Made by a program: the position numbers and the translations under genes
The notes under the pieces: model-generated
What the model was told of the DNA's origin: nothing
Database searches by the model: none
The model's input: the letters and a program-made list of their open reading frames with translations, nothing else
NCBI GenBank assembly: GCA_947650365.1
Contig: OX393549.1
Span: 14,067,297 to 14,131,296 of the forward strand
DNA: 64,000 nt
Source of the DNA: Chamaelirium japonicum
Lineage: Eukaryota > Streptophyta > Magnoliopsida > Liliales > Melanthiaceae
Reading direction: 5' to 3'
In this document: positions 25,377-59,500 of the stretch, one piece after another
Position numbering within the stretch: the first letter of the stretch is position 1
Layout: each line of letters opens with the position of its first letter

Positions 25377-25400
25377 GGGGGGGGGGGGGGGGGGGGGGGG
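25377..25400. repeat. Poly-G tract upstream of the PHD gene
   Basis: About 24 consecutive G, 340 bp upstream of the start codon. Confidence 0.9.
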
Positions 25401-25552
25401 TGGGAGGGGGTTGAGGAGGGAGGAGGCTCTTGATCGTTGCCGTCCCTTCTCTGGCGTTTGTGGCTGAGTGCGATGCACCGGTCGAGTATAGGTGGAACGG
25501 ACGGCTGTCACGTAGGGTGTAGACGATTTGGGTTCTGATAGGGCACAGTCAC

Positions 25553-25738
25553 TTCCCCTTCCGTTCCAATTTTTCCGTTTCCCCTTCCCCTTCCCCTTCC
25601 CCTTCTCCTCTCGTCTCTCTCAACAATCGCTGAGACCTCCACCCTCCCCCCGCCGCCCTATATACTCACACCAGACCTGATCCCCCAATCCATCGATCCC
25701 CCGGCGGGTCACCGCCTCCGACAACCTCTTGCCCCCGC
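25553..25738 (+). promoter_or_regulatory. Candidate core promoter and 5' UTR of the PHD-GNAT gene
   Basis: A pyrimidine-rich stretch containing (CCCCTT)n at about 25578-25603 is followed by TATATAC at 25659-25665, 74 bp before the ATG. A start site near 25690 would leave a short C-rich leader. This is inferred from position and motif only. Confidence 0.35.
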
Positions 25739-44848
<19,110 letters not shown>

Positions 44849-46349
44849 CGGCCTGTTTTCTTGTCGCGCTGGAAGCACCAGTTTTTTGGAGTGCTTTTCG
44901 CTGAGATGTACAGACGAAAGATATCCAATGTACAGGGAAATACTGAGTTATATCCTCTGGAAGTTTTCGGCTCTATTTTTGGCAGGTGGAAAAGTAAAAA
45001 GAAAAAGAATTACGTGGTTCGATAGAGAAAAAAATATTTAGTGACTCAATGAAGTGGTGGTGTCAATACCCAATCCCGGACAAAAAGTAAGAAGAATTAC
45101 GTGTTTTGATTTATAGTTGTTGGATACAAAAAAAAAAAATAATTGTTGTAATTACGAAGAAAAATAATTTGATAAGTTATACCTTTATGATGTCCATGGG
45201 CGGCTCCATTTTGGTGGTAATGCAACAAATTTGTTCATCCATGCGTTGTTTCTATGCTCCATTTGATGATCTGAATGTAATTTGATCGGACGTCTATCCT
45301 TCGATGATCAAGTAGGTTGCAGCTTGTGATTATTCTTAGCTGTCTATTTGGATCTCATCAGTCTGGGTCACTGGGTGATCATAATCAACTTTGATTGCGT
45401 TGCGTTGGATGGTTGACCCTGTTCGCATGGTGGCAACGATGGTGTCTGCAGTGGCAACAATGATGTCTGCAGTTGTGGTGGTCGACGGTGGTGGCAGTGA
45501 TTGGTGACGCTTTTTTTTTCTTTGGGGTTAATGTGTGAGGTCTCTGACAACAGATCCATCCTATGAATAAGACACCAAATTTTTTCATTTAGCCTAAAAT
45601 CCTTGCATTTCATGATAAATTCGAAACTACCCTTGTTTCTTCGAGTAGCTCTGGCGGCGGTTGCTGCAGCAGAGGCGGCGGGGGATCGGCTGCAGTAGAG
45701 GCGGTGACGTTGGCAAGCAGCTTCGGCCGCGGCGGCGGTTGCAGCAGATGCAGTGAGGGCATCGGCGATCAGCTCCAGCAGCGGTTTGGCGAGATCTCAG
45801 GTCTAGGGTTCATTCCATGGTTTGTAGATCTCAAGGTTAGGGTTAGGGTTAGGTTGGTTCGGCGGCAGAGAGCGGCGATGGCGGGGTTCGGTGGTTAGGG
45901 TTAGGTTCGATTCGGTTTGGCGGCTTCGGAGGTGGTGATCGGTGGTTCGGTGGCGACGAGCAGCTCCAACGGCGGCGATGGTTTACTGGTTTGATGGCAA
46001 GCCAAAGAAAATTTAAAATGCTGTGGAGGATAATTTCGTCTACATCATTTCAAAGTCCTTATGCTTAAAGCATCTCCTTGAAAGGAATTTTCACCAACTC
46101 CCTCCTTTTTAATGTTAATGATCTCAAATGCTTGTGCTTCTTGTAATATGGGTTGTTTGAATGCGTGCCATTAGGTTTTCGAGCCGTAAAATAGGTGGAC
46201 GAGTCACAAAGTAGTCATATCGTTCATTCCGAATCGGGGCTCAACGCGATTCAACAGTGGACTATGGTTAACTGGATGAAAGCTCGGTTGGATTCCCACT
46301 AAAAAAATTCATGATTTGGTTTCTAGTATTGCAAATTAAGCCATTAACT
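44849..46349. other. 3' flank of the PHD-GNAT gene and GGC-rich intergenic DNA
   Basis: 44849-45050 is probably 3' UTR. 45640-45990 is rich in GGCGGC and GCAGCAG triplets, with no ORF matching a known family. Three TTAGGG units at about 45836-45853 are too few to be telomeric. Confidence 0.45.
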
Positions 46350-46572
46350 TAGTCGCCCCGAGCCACAATATCATCGTGGTTCGGGGTCCAGCCATTGATA
46401 TCTGTTATTTCCGTCCTTATGGACGGTTCCAGAATGTTGAGATCTACAGGCCATCAGGAGAACCCTAGGGGGCTCCCATCATAAGAGCGGGTTGATCAAA
46501 TGGGTGGGGACAGATGTTGATGGCTGGACCCCAAACCATGGTGATTCTAATCACCGTGATTCGGAACAACTA
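46350..46572. mobile_element. MITE-like inverted-repeat element, about 223 bp
   Basis: The ends TAGTCGCCCCGAGCCAC and (inverted right end) TAGTTGTTCCGAATCAC are imperfect terminal repeats. The inverted homology continues through GGGGTCCAGCCAT to about 50 bp. No clear target duplication, so the superfamily is open. Confidence 0.6.
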
Positions 46573-46655
46573 TTTTAAATCAGAGGGGCTTGTATGTTTG
46601 AACCTGATAAGTTACCCGGGTTTTTGCCCGAGGGATGGTGCGTATAATCAAAAGT

Positions 46656-47086
46656 AGGGGTGTAAAACGGCCGGGCCGGGCCTCGGGCCAAGGGTCTGAG
46701 TCTGGGCCCAGCCCGTGTATACATATATTTGAAATTTCGGACCAGGCCGGGCCGGGTTTGGGCTATACAATGGTTTTTAATAAAAAAATTTGTCCATGGG
46801 AGGGTTAGAAACCTCGATACACCCAATTTGTACCAACATTTTTTTAGTATTCAATGCACACAGTTTGTATATATATAATAAGTACACAGTAGGATAGTGG
46901 GCTGAGCTTTTGGGCTTCCTTTTGGGCCGGGCTTTGGGCTCAAGGTGGCGGCCCGAGCCCGGTCCATGATATGTTCGGGTCGGGCCGGGTCGTGCCGTTG
47001 ACCGGGCTCGGGCCAAGATCAGGCTGTTGACTTACGGGCCGGGCTCGGGCCGGATTTGGGCCTATGGGCTGTTTCTACACCCCTAG
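46656..47086. mobile_element. GGCCGGGCC-rich hAT-like MITE
   Basis: Begins AGGGGTGTAAAACGGC and ends inverted as AGGGGTGTAGAAACAG. Many CGGGCCGGGC and GGGCTCGGGC subterminal motifs sit at both ends. It contains a short TATATA and no coding sequence. A target duplication is not evident; the right flank runs into a TG-rich minisatellite. Confidence 0.65.
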
Positions 47087-47089
47087 CTA

Positions 47090-47546
47090 GGTGGCTGGGC
47101 GTGGGTGGGTATGTATGTCGGTGGGTGGGTGGAGGTGTGTGTGTGGATGTGTAGGTGGGTGTGTATGGATATTCGTGGGTGTGGGTGGGTGGGTGCAGGG
47201 ATGCGTATGTGTGGGTGGGTAGGTGGATGTGCGAAGGTGTGCATGGGTGGGTGTCCGTGGGTGTGCATGCGTGGGTGTGGGGTGTGGGGGTGGGAATGTG
47301 TGTGGAGGTGGATGGGTGTGGGTTGGTATGCGTGTGTGGGTGGGTAGGGGGTGTGCATATTTGGGGTGTGTGTGTGGGTGTGTGGGTGGGTCTGTGTATG
47401 TGGGTAAGCGGGTATGTATGTGGGTGGTTAGGTGTGCGTATGTGGGTGGGTGTGCATGGGTGGGTGGAGGGTTGTGCGTCGGTAGAGGTGTGTGGGTGGG
47501 TTCGTATGGGTGGGTGGGTGTATACGTGGGTGGGTGTGTATGTGTG
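47090..47546. repeat. TG-rich minisatellite (GTGGGTGGGTGTG type)
   Basis: About 455 bp of irregular GTGGGTGGGTG/GTATGTG phrases on the plus strand. Long ORFs in several frames are low-complexity artefacts. Confidence 0.9.
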
Positions 47547-50500
47547 CTATATTCGTACGAATGAATTAGAATTGCTACATTAGTACAAATAAATTAGAAT
47601 GGCTACATTCGTATGAATGAATTAGAATGAATTTGAATGGCTACATTCATTCGTACGAATGAATTAGAATGGCTACATTCGTACGAATGAATTAGAATGA
47701 CACTTTCGAATGAATTAGAATGGCTACCTTCGTATGAATGAATTAGAATGGCTATATTCGTACGAATGAATTAGAATGGATACATTCATTCGTACGAATG
47801 AATTAGAATGGCTATATTCATACGAATAAATTAGAATGGCTATATTCGTTCGTACGAATGAATTAGATGGATACATTCGTATGAATAAATTAGAATGACT
47901 CATACAAGTTATTTACAATGGCTACCTTCGTACGAATGTATAAGAATGGCTATATTCGTACGAATGAATTAGAATGACTCGTATGAATGAATTAGAATGG
48001 CTACCTTCATATGAATGAAATAGAATTGCTATATTTGTACGAATAAATTAGATGGACTACATTCGTACGAATGAATTAGAATGGCTACATTCGTACGAAT
48101 GAATTAGAATGGCTGCATTCGTTAGTTGGAATGATTTAGAATGGTTACATTCATACGAACGAATTAGAATGACGCATTCGAATGAATTAGAATGGTTGCC
48201 TTCGTATGAATGAATTAGAATGACTATATTCATATGAATGAATTAGAATGACAACATTCGTTCTTACAAAAGAATTAGAATGGATACATTCGCATGAATA
48301 AATTAGAATGGCTCGTACAAATTAATTAGAATGCCTACCTTCATACGAATGAATTAGAATAGCTACTTTCGTACGAATGAATTAGAATGGCTACATTCAT
48401 TCGTACTAATGAATTCGAATGGCTATATTCGTACGAATGAATTAGAATGACACGTACGGATGAATTAGAATAGCTACATTCGTACGAATGAATTAGAACG
48501 ACTACATTCGTACGAATGAATTAGAATGGCTACATTCGTACGAATGAATTAGAATGGTTATATTCGTACGAATGAATTAGAATAGCTTGTACGACTGAAT
48601 TAGAATTGCTACTTTTGTACGAATGAATTAGAATGACTACAATCCTACGAATGAATTAGAATGGCTACATTCGTTCATACGAATGAATTAGAATGGCTAT
48701 ATTCATACGAATGAATTAGAATGACTACCTTTGTACGAATGAATTAGAATGGCAACATTCGTACGAAAGAATTAGAATGACGACATTTATACAAATGAAT
48801 TAGAATGGATCGTACGAATGAATTTGAATAACTACGTTCTTATAAATGAATTAGAATGACTACATTCGTACGAATGAATTAGAATGGCGACATTCATTCG
48901 TATGAATGAATTAGAATGGCTACATTCATACGAATGAATTAGAATGGCTACATTCATTCGTATGACTGAATTAGAATGGCTACATTCGTATGAAAAATTA
49001 GGATGGCTATATTCGTTTGTACGAATGAATTAGAATGGCTACATTCATACGAATGAGTTAGAATGGCTCGTACAAATGGATTAGAATGGCTACCTTCATA
49101 CGAATGAATTAGAATGGCTATATTTGTACGAATGAATTAAAATAGCCACATTTGTTCATACGAATGAATTAGAATAGCTACATTCATACGAATGAATTGG
49201 AATGGATCGTACAAATGAATTAGAATGGCTATCTTCGTACGAAAGAATTAGAATGGCTACATTCGTACGAATGAATTAGAATGGCTCATACGAACGATAT
49301 AGAAAGGCCACCTTCATTCGAATGAATTAAAATATCGACATTTGTATGAATGAATTAGAATGACTACATTCGTACGAATGAATTAGAATAGCTCATATGA
49401 ATGAATTATTTCGTACGAATGAATTAGAATAGCTATATTCGTACGATTGAATTAGAATGACATCATTCGTTCACACGAATGAATTAGAATGGCTACATTC
49501 GTATGAAGGAAATATAATGGCTCGTACGAATGAATTAGATTGGTTACCTTCGTACAAATGAATTAGAATGGCCATATTCCTATAAATAAATTAGAATTGC
49601 TACATTCGTTCGTACGAATGAATTAGAATAGGTGCATTCGTACAAATGAATTAGAATGGCTACCATTGTACGAATGAATTAGAATGGCTACATTGGTATA
49701 AATGAATTAGAATGGCTCGTACGAATTAATTAGTATGGCTACCTTCATATGAATTAATTAGAATGGATACATTCTTACGAATGAAGTAGAATGGCTATAT
49801 TCATTCGTACGAATGAATTAGAACAGTTACATTATTACGAATGAATTAGAATAGCTCGTACGAATGAATTAGAATAGCTATCTTCATACGAATGAATTAG
49901 ATTGGCTACATTCTTTCATACGAATGAATTAGAATGGCTATATTCGTGCGAATGAATTAAAATGGCTATATTTGTTCATATGAATGAATTAGAATGGCTA
50001 CATTCATATGAATGAATTAGATTGGGTCGTACGAATGAATTAGAATGGCTATATTCGTATGAATGAATTTGAATGGCTATATTCGTTCGTATGAATGAAT
50101 TTGAATGCCTACATTCATACGAATAAATTAGAATGGCTCGTACGAATGAATTAGAATGGTTACCTTCGTATGAATGAATTAGAATGGCAATATTCGTACG
50201 AATGAATTAGAATGACAATATTCGTTAGTACGAATGAATTAGAATGGGTATATTCGTACGAATGAATTAGAATGGCACATACGAATGAATTAGTATAGCT
50301 ACCTTCGTACGAAGGAATTAGAATGGCTACATTATTATAAATAAATTAGAATGGCCATATTCTTTCGTACGAATAAATTAGAATAGCTACATTCGTACGA
50401 ATGAATTAGAATGACTACTTTTGTACAAATAAATTAGAATGGCTACATTCGTACAAATGAATTAGAATGGCTCATACGAATGATTTAGAATGGCTACCTT

Positions 50501-53500
50501 CATATGAATGAATTAGAATAGTTATATTCGTTTGTATGAATGAATTAAAATGGCTACATTCGTACCAATGAATTAGAATTGCTCGTATGAATGAAATAGA
50601 ATGGTTACCTTCGTACGAATGAATTAGAATAACATTATTTGTTCGGACGAATGAATTAGAATGGTTATATTCATACGAAGGAATTAGAATGGCTAGTACG
50701 AATAAGCTAGAATGGTTACCATCGTACGAATGAATTAGAATGACTACATTCCTACGAATGAATTAGAATGGTTATATTCGTTCGTATGAATGAATTAGAA
50801 TGGCTACATTCATACGAATGAATTTGAATGGCTACCTTCGTACGAATGAATTAGAATGGCTAAATTCGTACGAATGAATTAGATTGGCTCGTACGAACGA
50901 ATTAGAATGGCTACCTTCATATGAATGAATTAGAATGGCTGCATTCCTACGAATGAATTGGAATGACTACATTTATTCGTACGAATGAATTAGAAAGGCT
51001 ATATTCATAAGAATGAATTAGAATAGCTACATTCGTTCGTACGAATGAATTAGAATAGTTACATTCATACGAAAGAATCAGAATGCCTCATACTAATGAA
51101 TTAGAATGGCTAACTTTGTATGAATGAATTAGAAAGGCTATATTCGTACAAATGAATTAGAATGGCTATATTCGTTCGTACGAATGAACTCGAATGGTTG
51201 CATTTGTATGAATTAATTAGAATGGCTATATTCGTACGAACGAATTACAATAGCCACATTCTTACGAATGAATTAGATGGCTCTTACGAATGAATTAGAA
51301 TGGCTACCTTCGTACGAATGAATTAGAATGGCTATATTCGTACAAATAAATTAGAATTGCTATATTCATATGTATGAATGAATTAGAATAGCTACCTTCG
51401 TACGAATGAATTAGAATGGCTACCATTATACGAATAAATTAGAATTGCTACTTTCTTATTAATGAATTAGAATGGCTACATTCGTACAAATGAATTAGAA
51501 TGGCTATATTCGTTCGTATGAATGAATTAGAACAACTATTTTCGTACGAATGAATTTGAATGGCTACCTTGATACAAATGAATTAGAATGGCTACCTTCA
51601 TATGAATGAATTAAAATGGCTACATTCGTTCGTATGAATGAATTAGAATGGCTACATTCGTACGAATGAATTAGAATGACTCTTACGATTGAATTAGAAT
51701 GGCTACATTTATATGAATAAATTAGAATTGCTACATTCTTACGAATGAATTAGAATGGCTACATTCGTTCGTTAGAATGAATTAGAATAGCTACATTCGT
51801 ACGAATGAATTAGAATAACATGTATGAATGAATTAGAATGGCTATCTTTGTATGAATGAATTAGAATGGCTACATTCGTACGAATGAATTAGAATAGCCA
51901 CATTTGTTCGTATGAATGAAATATAATAGCTACATTCGTACGAATGAATTAGAATAGCCACATTTGTTCGTATGAATGAAATATAATAGCTACATTCGTA
52001 CGAATGAATTAGAATTGCTACCTTTGTACGAATGAATTGAATGGCTACATTCCTACTAATGAATTAGAATGACTACATTTGTTCCTATGAATGAATTAGA
52101 ATGGCAACATTCGTACGAATGAATTAGAATAGTTTATACGAATGAATTAGAATGGCTACCTTTGTACGAATAAATTAGAAAGGCTACATTCGTACGAATG
52201 AATTAAAATGGCTCGTACGAATGAATTAGAATGGCCATATTTGTACGAATGAATTAGAATGGCTACATTCGTTTGTACGAATGAATTAGAATAGCTACAT
52301 TCGTACGAATGAATTAGAATAACTCGTATGAATGAATTAAGATAGCTACCATCGTATGAATTAATTAGAATAGCTACATTCGTTCGTACGAATGAATTAG
52401 AATGGCTACCTTTGTACGAATGAATTAGAATGGCTACATTCGTACAAATAAATTAGAATGGCTACATTCGTACAAATAAATTGGAATTGCTACATTCGTT
52501 CGTATGAATGAATTAGAATGGCTACAATTGTACGAATGAATTAGAATGACTCTTATGAATAAATAAGAATGACTACCTTCGTATGAATGAATTAGAATGG
52601 CTACATTCGTACGAATGAATTAGAATGGCTACATTTATTCGTACGAATGAATTAGAATGGCCACATTCGTACGAATGAATTTGAATGGCTTGTACGAATG
52701 AATTAGAATGGATACATTTGTATAAATAAATTAGAATAGCTACATTCATACGAATGAATTAGAATGGCTACATTCGTTCTTACGAATGAACTAGAATGGC
52801 TACATTCGTATGAATAAATTAGAATGGCTCGTACGGATGAAGTAGAATGGCTACATTCGTACGAATGAATTAGAATTGCTATATTTGTACGAATGAATTA
52901 GAATGGCAACCTTAGTTTGTACGAATGAATTAGACCGACTACATTCGTACGAATGAATTAGAATGGCCCGTACGAATGAATTAGAATGTCTACGTTCGTA
53001 CGAATGAATTAGAATGGCTACATTCATACGAATGAATTAGAATGGCTTGTACGAATTAATTAATTACCTTTGTATGAATTAATTAGATCGAATAGCTACA
53101 TTCGTACGAATGAATTAGAATGGCCACATTCGTTCATACGATTGAATTAGAATGGCTACATTCCTACTAATGAATTATAATGGCTAACTTCGTACGAATG
53201 AATTAGAATGGCTACATTTCTAGGAATGAATTAGAATAACTACTATCATTCGTACGAATTAATTAGAATGCCTTAATTCCTACGAATGAATTAAAATGGC
53301 TCGTACGAATGAATTAGAATGGCTACCTTCGTACGAATGAATTAGAATGGCAACCTTCGTATGAATGAATTAGATTGGCACGTACGATTGAATTAGAATG
53401 GCTATGTTTGTACGAATAAATTAGAATGACAATATTTGTACGAATGAATTAGAATGGCTACATTCGTTCGTATGAATGAATTAGAATGTCTACATTTGTA

Positions 53501-56500
53501 CAAATGAATTAGAATGGATCGTACGAATGAATTAGAATAGATACCTTCATACAAATGAACTAGAATGACAATATTCATTTATACGAATGAATTAGAATGA
53601 CTACATTCATTTGTATGAATGAATTAAAATGGCTACATTCGTATGAATGAATTAGGATGGCTATATTCGTTCGTACAAATGAAATAAAATGACTATATTC
53701 ATACGAATGAATTAGAATGGCACGTACGAATGAATTAGAATGGCAACCTTCGTATGAATGAAATTTAATGGCTACATTCATACGAATGAATTAGAATGGC
53801 TACATTCGTTCGTACGAATGAATTAGAAAGGCTACATTCGTACGAATGAATTAGAATGACTACCTTTGTACGAATGAATTAGAATGGCTACATTCGTACG
53901 AATGAATTAGAATGGCTCGAATGAATAAAATATAATGGTTGCCTTCGTACGAATGAATTAGAATGCCTCTATTCATACGTATAAATTAGAATGGCATCAT
54001 TCGTTGATACAAATGAATTAGAATGGCTACATTCGTACGAAGGAAATAGAATGCCTCGTACGAATGAATTAGAATGGTTACCTTTATACGAATGAATTAA
54101 AATGGCTACATTCCTACGAATGAATTAGAATGGCTATATTCGTTCGTACGAATAAATTTGAATGGCTACATTCATGCGAATGAATTAGAATGGCTCGTAC
54201 GAATAAATTAGAATGGCTACCTTCATACGAATAAATTAGAATAGCTATATTCGTACGAATGAATTAGAATGGCTCATACGAATGAATTAGAATGGCTACA
54301 TTTATATGAATAAATTAGAATGGCTATATTCGTATGAATAAATTAGAATGGCTACATTCCTATGAATGAATTAGAATGGCTACATTCATTCATAAGAATG
54401 AATTAGAATGGCTACATTTGTATATATGAATTAGAATGGCTCATATGAATGAATTAGAATAGATACCGTCATACGAATGAATCAGATTGGCTACATTCAT
54501 TCGAACGAATGAATAAGAATGGCTATATTCGTACGAATGAATTAGAATGGCTACATTCTTACGAATGAATTAGAATGGCTACCTTTGTACGAATGAATTA
54601 AAATGCTACCTTCGTACGAATGAATTAGAATGGCTATATTCATACAAGTGAATTAGAATAGCTATATTCGTTCATACGAATGAATTCGAATGGCTATATT
54701 CGTACGAGTGAATTAGATTGGCTCGTACAAATGAATTAGAATGGCTACATTCATACGAATGAATTAGAATGGCTATATTTGTACGAATGAATCAGAATGG
54801 CTCTTACGAATGAATTAGAATGGCTAGCTTTGTACGAATGAATTAGAATAGCTATATTTGTTCGAATGATTTAGAATGGCTACATTCGTTTAAATGAATT
54901 AGAATGACAATATTTATATAAAAGAATTAGAATGGTTATATTCGTTCGTATGAATCAATTAGAATGGATTGTATGAATGAATTAGAATAACTATCTTCCT
55001 ATGAATGAATTAGAATGGCTATATTAGTACGAATATATTTAAATGGCTACATTCGTTCGTACGAATGAACTAGAATGGCTACCTTCGTACAAATGAATTA
55101 AAATGGTATATTCGTACGAATGAATTAGAATAGCTACATTTGTTCATACGAATGAATTAGAATGGATACATTCATACGAATAAATTAGAATGGCTCATAC
55201 GAATGAATTAGAATGGCTACATTCGTACGAATGAATTAGAATGACTATATTCGTTCATACAAATGAATTAGAATGGTTACATTCGTTCATACGAATGAAT
55301 TAGAATTGCTATATTCTTACGAATGAATTGCAATGCCTCGTACGAATGAGTTAGAATGGCTACCTTCGTACGAATGAATTAGAATAGCTATATTCGAACG
55401 AATAAATTAGAATAGCTATATTTATTCGTACGAATGAATTAGAATGGCTACGTTTGTATAAATAAATTAGAATGGATCATACGAATGAATTAGAATGGCT
55501 TGTACGAATGCATTAGAATGGCTATATTCGTACGAATAAATTAGAATGGCTATATTCGTACGAATGAATTAGAATGGCTACCTTCGTACGAATTAATTAG
55601 AATGACTACAATCGTACAAATGAATTAGAATGGCAACATTCGTTCGAACGAATGAATTAGTATTTCTACCTTCATATGAATGAATTAGAATGGCTACCTT
55701 CATATGAATGAATTAGAATGGCTACCTTCATACGATTGAATTAGAATGGCTACATTTGTATGAATTAATTAGAATGGCTATATTTATTTGTACAAATGAA
55801 TTAGAATAGTTACATTCATACAAAAGAATTAGAATGACTACATTCGTTCGTAAGAATAAATTATAATAGCTACATTCATACGAATATATTAGATTGGCTC
55901 GTACGTATAAATCAGAAAAGCTACCTTCGTACGAATGAATTAGAATGGCTATATTTGTATGAATGAATTAGAATGGTTACATTCGTTTAAATGAATTAGA
56001 ATGGCTAGTACGAATAAATTAGAATGGCTACCTTTGTACGAATGAATTAGATTGGCTATATTCGTACGAACGAATTAGAATGGTTCTTACGAAAGAATTA
56101 GAATGACTACCTTTGTATGAATGAATTATAATGGCTACACCCGTACGAATGAATTAGAATGGCTTGTACGAATGAATTAGAATGGCTATATTTGTAAAAA
56201 TAAATTTGTATGACTCGTAAGAATGAATTAGAATGGTAACATTTATTTGTATGAATGAATTAGAATGGTTACATTCATACAAATGAATTAGAATTGCTCA
56301 TACAAATGAATTATAATGGCTACCTTTGTACGAATGAATTAAAATGGCTACATTCGTACGAATGAATTAGAATGGCCATATTCGTCATACGAATAAATTA
56401 GAATATCTACATTCGGATGAATGAATTAGGATGGCTCGTACAAATGAATTAGAATGGCTACATTCGTATGACTGAATTAGAATGGCTCTTACGAATGATT

Positions 56501-59500
56501 TAGAATGTCTACCATAATACGAATGAATTAGAATGACTATATTCGTACGAATGAATTAGAATGGCTATATTCGTTTGTACAAATGAATTAGAATGGCTAT
56601 ATCCGTACGAATGAATTAGAATGGCTCGTATAAATGAATTAGAATGGCTACCTTCCTATGAATAAATTAGAATGACTATATTCGTATGAATAAATTAGAA
56701 TGACATCACTTGTTCGTACGAATGAATTATAATGACTACATTCGTACGAAAGAATTAGAATGGCTCGTACGAATAAATTAGAATGGTTACCTTTATATAA
56801 ATGAATTAGAATGGCTTCATTCCTACGAATGAATTAGAATGGCTATATTTATTCGTACGAATGAATAAAAATGGATATATTTGTATGAATGAATTAGAAT
56901 GACTAGTGCGACTGAATTAGAATGGCTACCTTCGTATGAATGATTTAGAATGGCTACATTAGTAAGAATGAATTAGAATGGCTACATTCGTTCGTACAAA
57001 CGAAATAGAATAGCTGCATTTGTATGAATGAATTAGAATGGCTCATACAAATGAATTAAAATGACTAACTTCGTACAAATGAATTAAAATAGCTATATCC
57101 ATACGAATGAATTAGAATGACTATATTCGTACGAGTGAATTATAATAGCTACATTCGTACGAATGAATTAGAATGGCTATATTTGTACGGGTGAATTATA
57201 ATGGCTCGTATGAATGAATTAGAATGGCTTCCGTCGTACAAATGATTTAGAATGGCTACCTACGTACGAATAAATTAAAACAACTATATTTATATAAATG
57301 AATTAGAATGGTTACATTCGTTCAAACGAATAAATTAGAATAGCTATATTCGTACGAATAAATTAGAATGGCTCGTACGAATGAATTAGAATAACAACAT
57401 TCATACGAATATAATAGAGTGGCTACATTCGTTCGTATGAATGAACTAGAATGGCTACCTTCATACGAATGAATTAAAATGGTACATTCATACAAATGAA
57501 TTGGAATGGCTATATTCGTTCGTACGAATGAATTAGAATGGCTGTATTCATACAAAAGAATTAGAATGGCTACCTTCGTACGAATGAATTAGAATGCCTA
57601 CATTCATTCATACGAATGAATTAGAATGACAACATTCATTCATACAAAAGGATTAAAATTGCTATATTCGTATAAATGAATTATAATGCCTCGTATGAAA
57701 GAATTAGAATGGCTACCTTCGTACGAATGAATTAGAATTGGTACATTTGTACGAATAAATTAGAATGGTTATATTCATTCATATGAATGAATTAGAATGT
57801 CTATATTTGTACGAATGAATTAGAATGGATCGTACGAATGAATTAGAATGGCTCATACAAATGCATTAGAATGACTATATTTGTATGAATGAATTAGAAT
57901 GGCTACATTATTTCATATGAATGAATTAGAATGGCTATATTCGTACGAATGAATTAGAATGGCTACCTTCGTACAAATTAATTAGAATGGCTACAATCGT
58001 ACGAATGAATTAGAAAGGCAACATTCGTTCAAACGAATGAATTAGTATGGCTACCTTCGTACGAATGAACTAGAATAGCTACCTTCATACGAATGAATTA
58101 GAATGGCTATATTTATTTGTACAAATGAATTAGAATGGCTACATTCGTACGAATAAATTAGAATGGCTCGTACAAATGAATTAGAATGGCTATCTTTGTA
58201 CGAATGAATTAAAATGGCTATATTCGTATGAATGAATTAGAATGCCTACATTCATTTGTACGAATGAATTAGAATGACTACATTCGTACGAATAAATTAG
58301 AATGGTCCATACGAATGAATTAGAATGGCTACATTCGTACGAATGCACTAGAATGGCTACATTCGTATGAATGAATTAGAATGGTATTTATTCATACGGT
58401 TGAATGGCTACTTTCGTATGAATGAATTAGAATGGCTACATTCATACGATTGAATTAAAATGGCTCGTACGAATGAATTAGAATGGCCACCTTCGTACGA
58501 ATGAATTAAGATGACAACATTCATGCAAATGAATTAGAATGGCTACATTCGTTCATACGAATAAATTAGAATAGCTACAGTCGTACGAATAAAATAGAAT
58601 GACTCGTACAAATGAATTAGAATGGCTACCTTCGTATGAATGAATTAGATTGGCTACATTCGTATGAATGAATTAGAATGGCTACATTCCTTAATACGAA
58701 TGAACTAGAATGGCTACATTCGTACGAATAAATTACAATGACTCGTACGAATAAATTAAAATAGTTACCTTCGTACGAATGAATTAGAATAGCTACATTC
58801 ATACGAATGAATTACAATGGCTATATTCCTTCGTACGAATTAATTAGAACATCTATATTCGCACGAATGAATTAGAATGGCTCATACGAATGAATTAGAA
58901 TGGCTACTTATGTACGAATGAACTATAATGGCTATAGTCATACAAATGAATTAGAATGGCTATATTCTTTCGTACGAATGAATTAGAATTGCTACATTGG
59001 TACGAATGAATTAGAATGATAACCTTCGCACGAATGAATTAGAATGGCTACAATCGTACGAAAGAATTGGAATGGCAACATTCATTCGTATGAATGAATT
59101 AGAATGGCTATATTCATACGAATAAATTAGAATGGCTCATACGAATGAATTAGAATGGCTACCTTCATCCAAATGAATTAGAATAGCTATATTCGCACGA
59201 ACAAATTAGAATGACTATATTTGTTCGTACGAAAGAATTAGAATGGCGACATTTGTACGAATGATTTAGAATGGCTCGTATGAATAAATTAGATTGGCTA
59301 CCTTCGTTCAAATGAATTAGAATGGCTACATTCATACGAATGAATTAAAATGGCTATATTCCTTCGTACGAATAAATTAGAATGGTTATATTCGTACGAA
59401 CGAATTAGAATGGTTACCTTTGTACGAATGAATTAGAATAGATACATTCATTCGTAAGAATGAATTAGAATGGCTACATTGGTAAGAATTAATTAGAATG

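Noticed and set aside
45836..45853. TTAGGG repeats suggesting interstitial telomere
   Set aside because: Only about three units, and the plant telomere unit is TTTAGGG; the surrounding GGTT-rich text explains it by chance.
47105..47583. Gly/Trp/Val/Cys-rich ORFs in several frames
   Set aside because: All frames of the TG minisatellite are open in parallel, so these are low-complexity artefacts.
53575..53781. Minus-strand ORFs repeating NSFVRTN and IHSYE in the satellite
   Set aside because: They are short, scattered, and break with each indel; the 28-bp unit is not a multiple of three.
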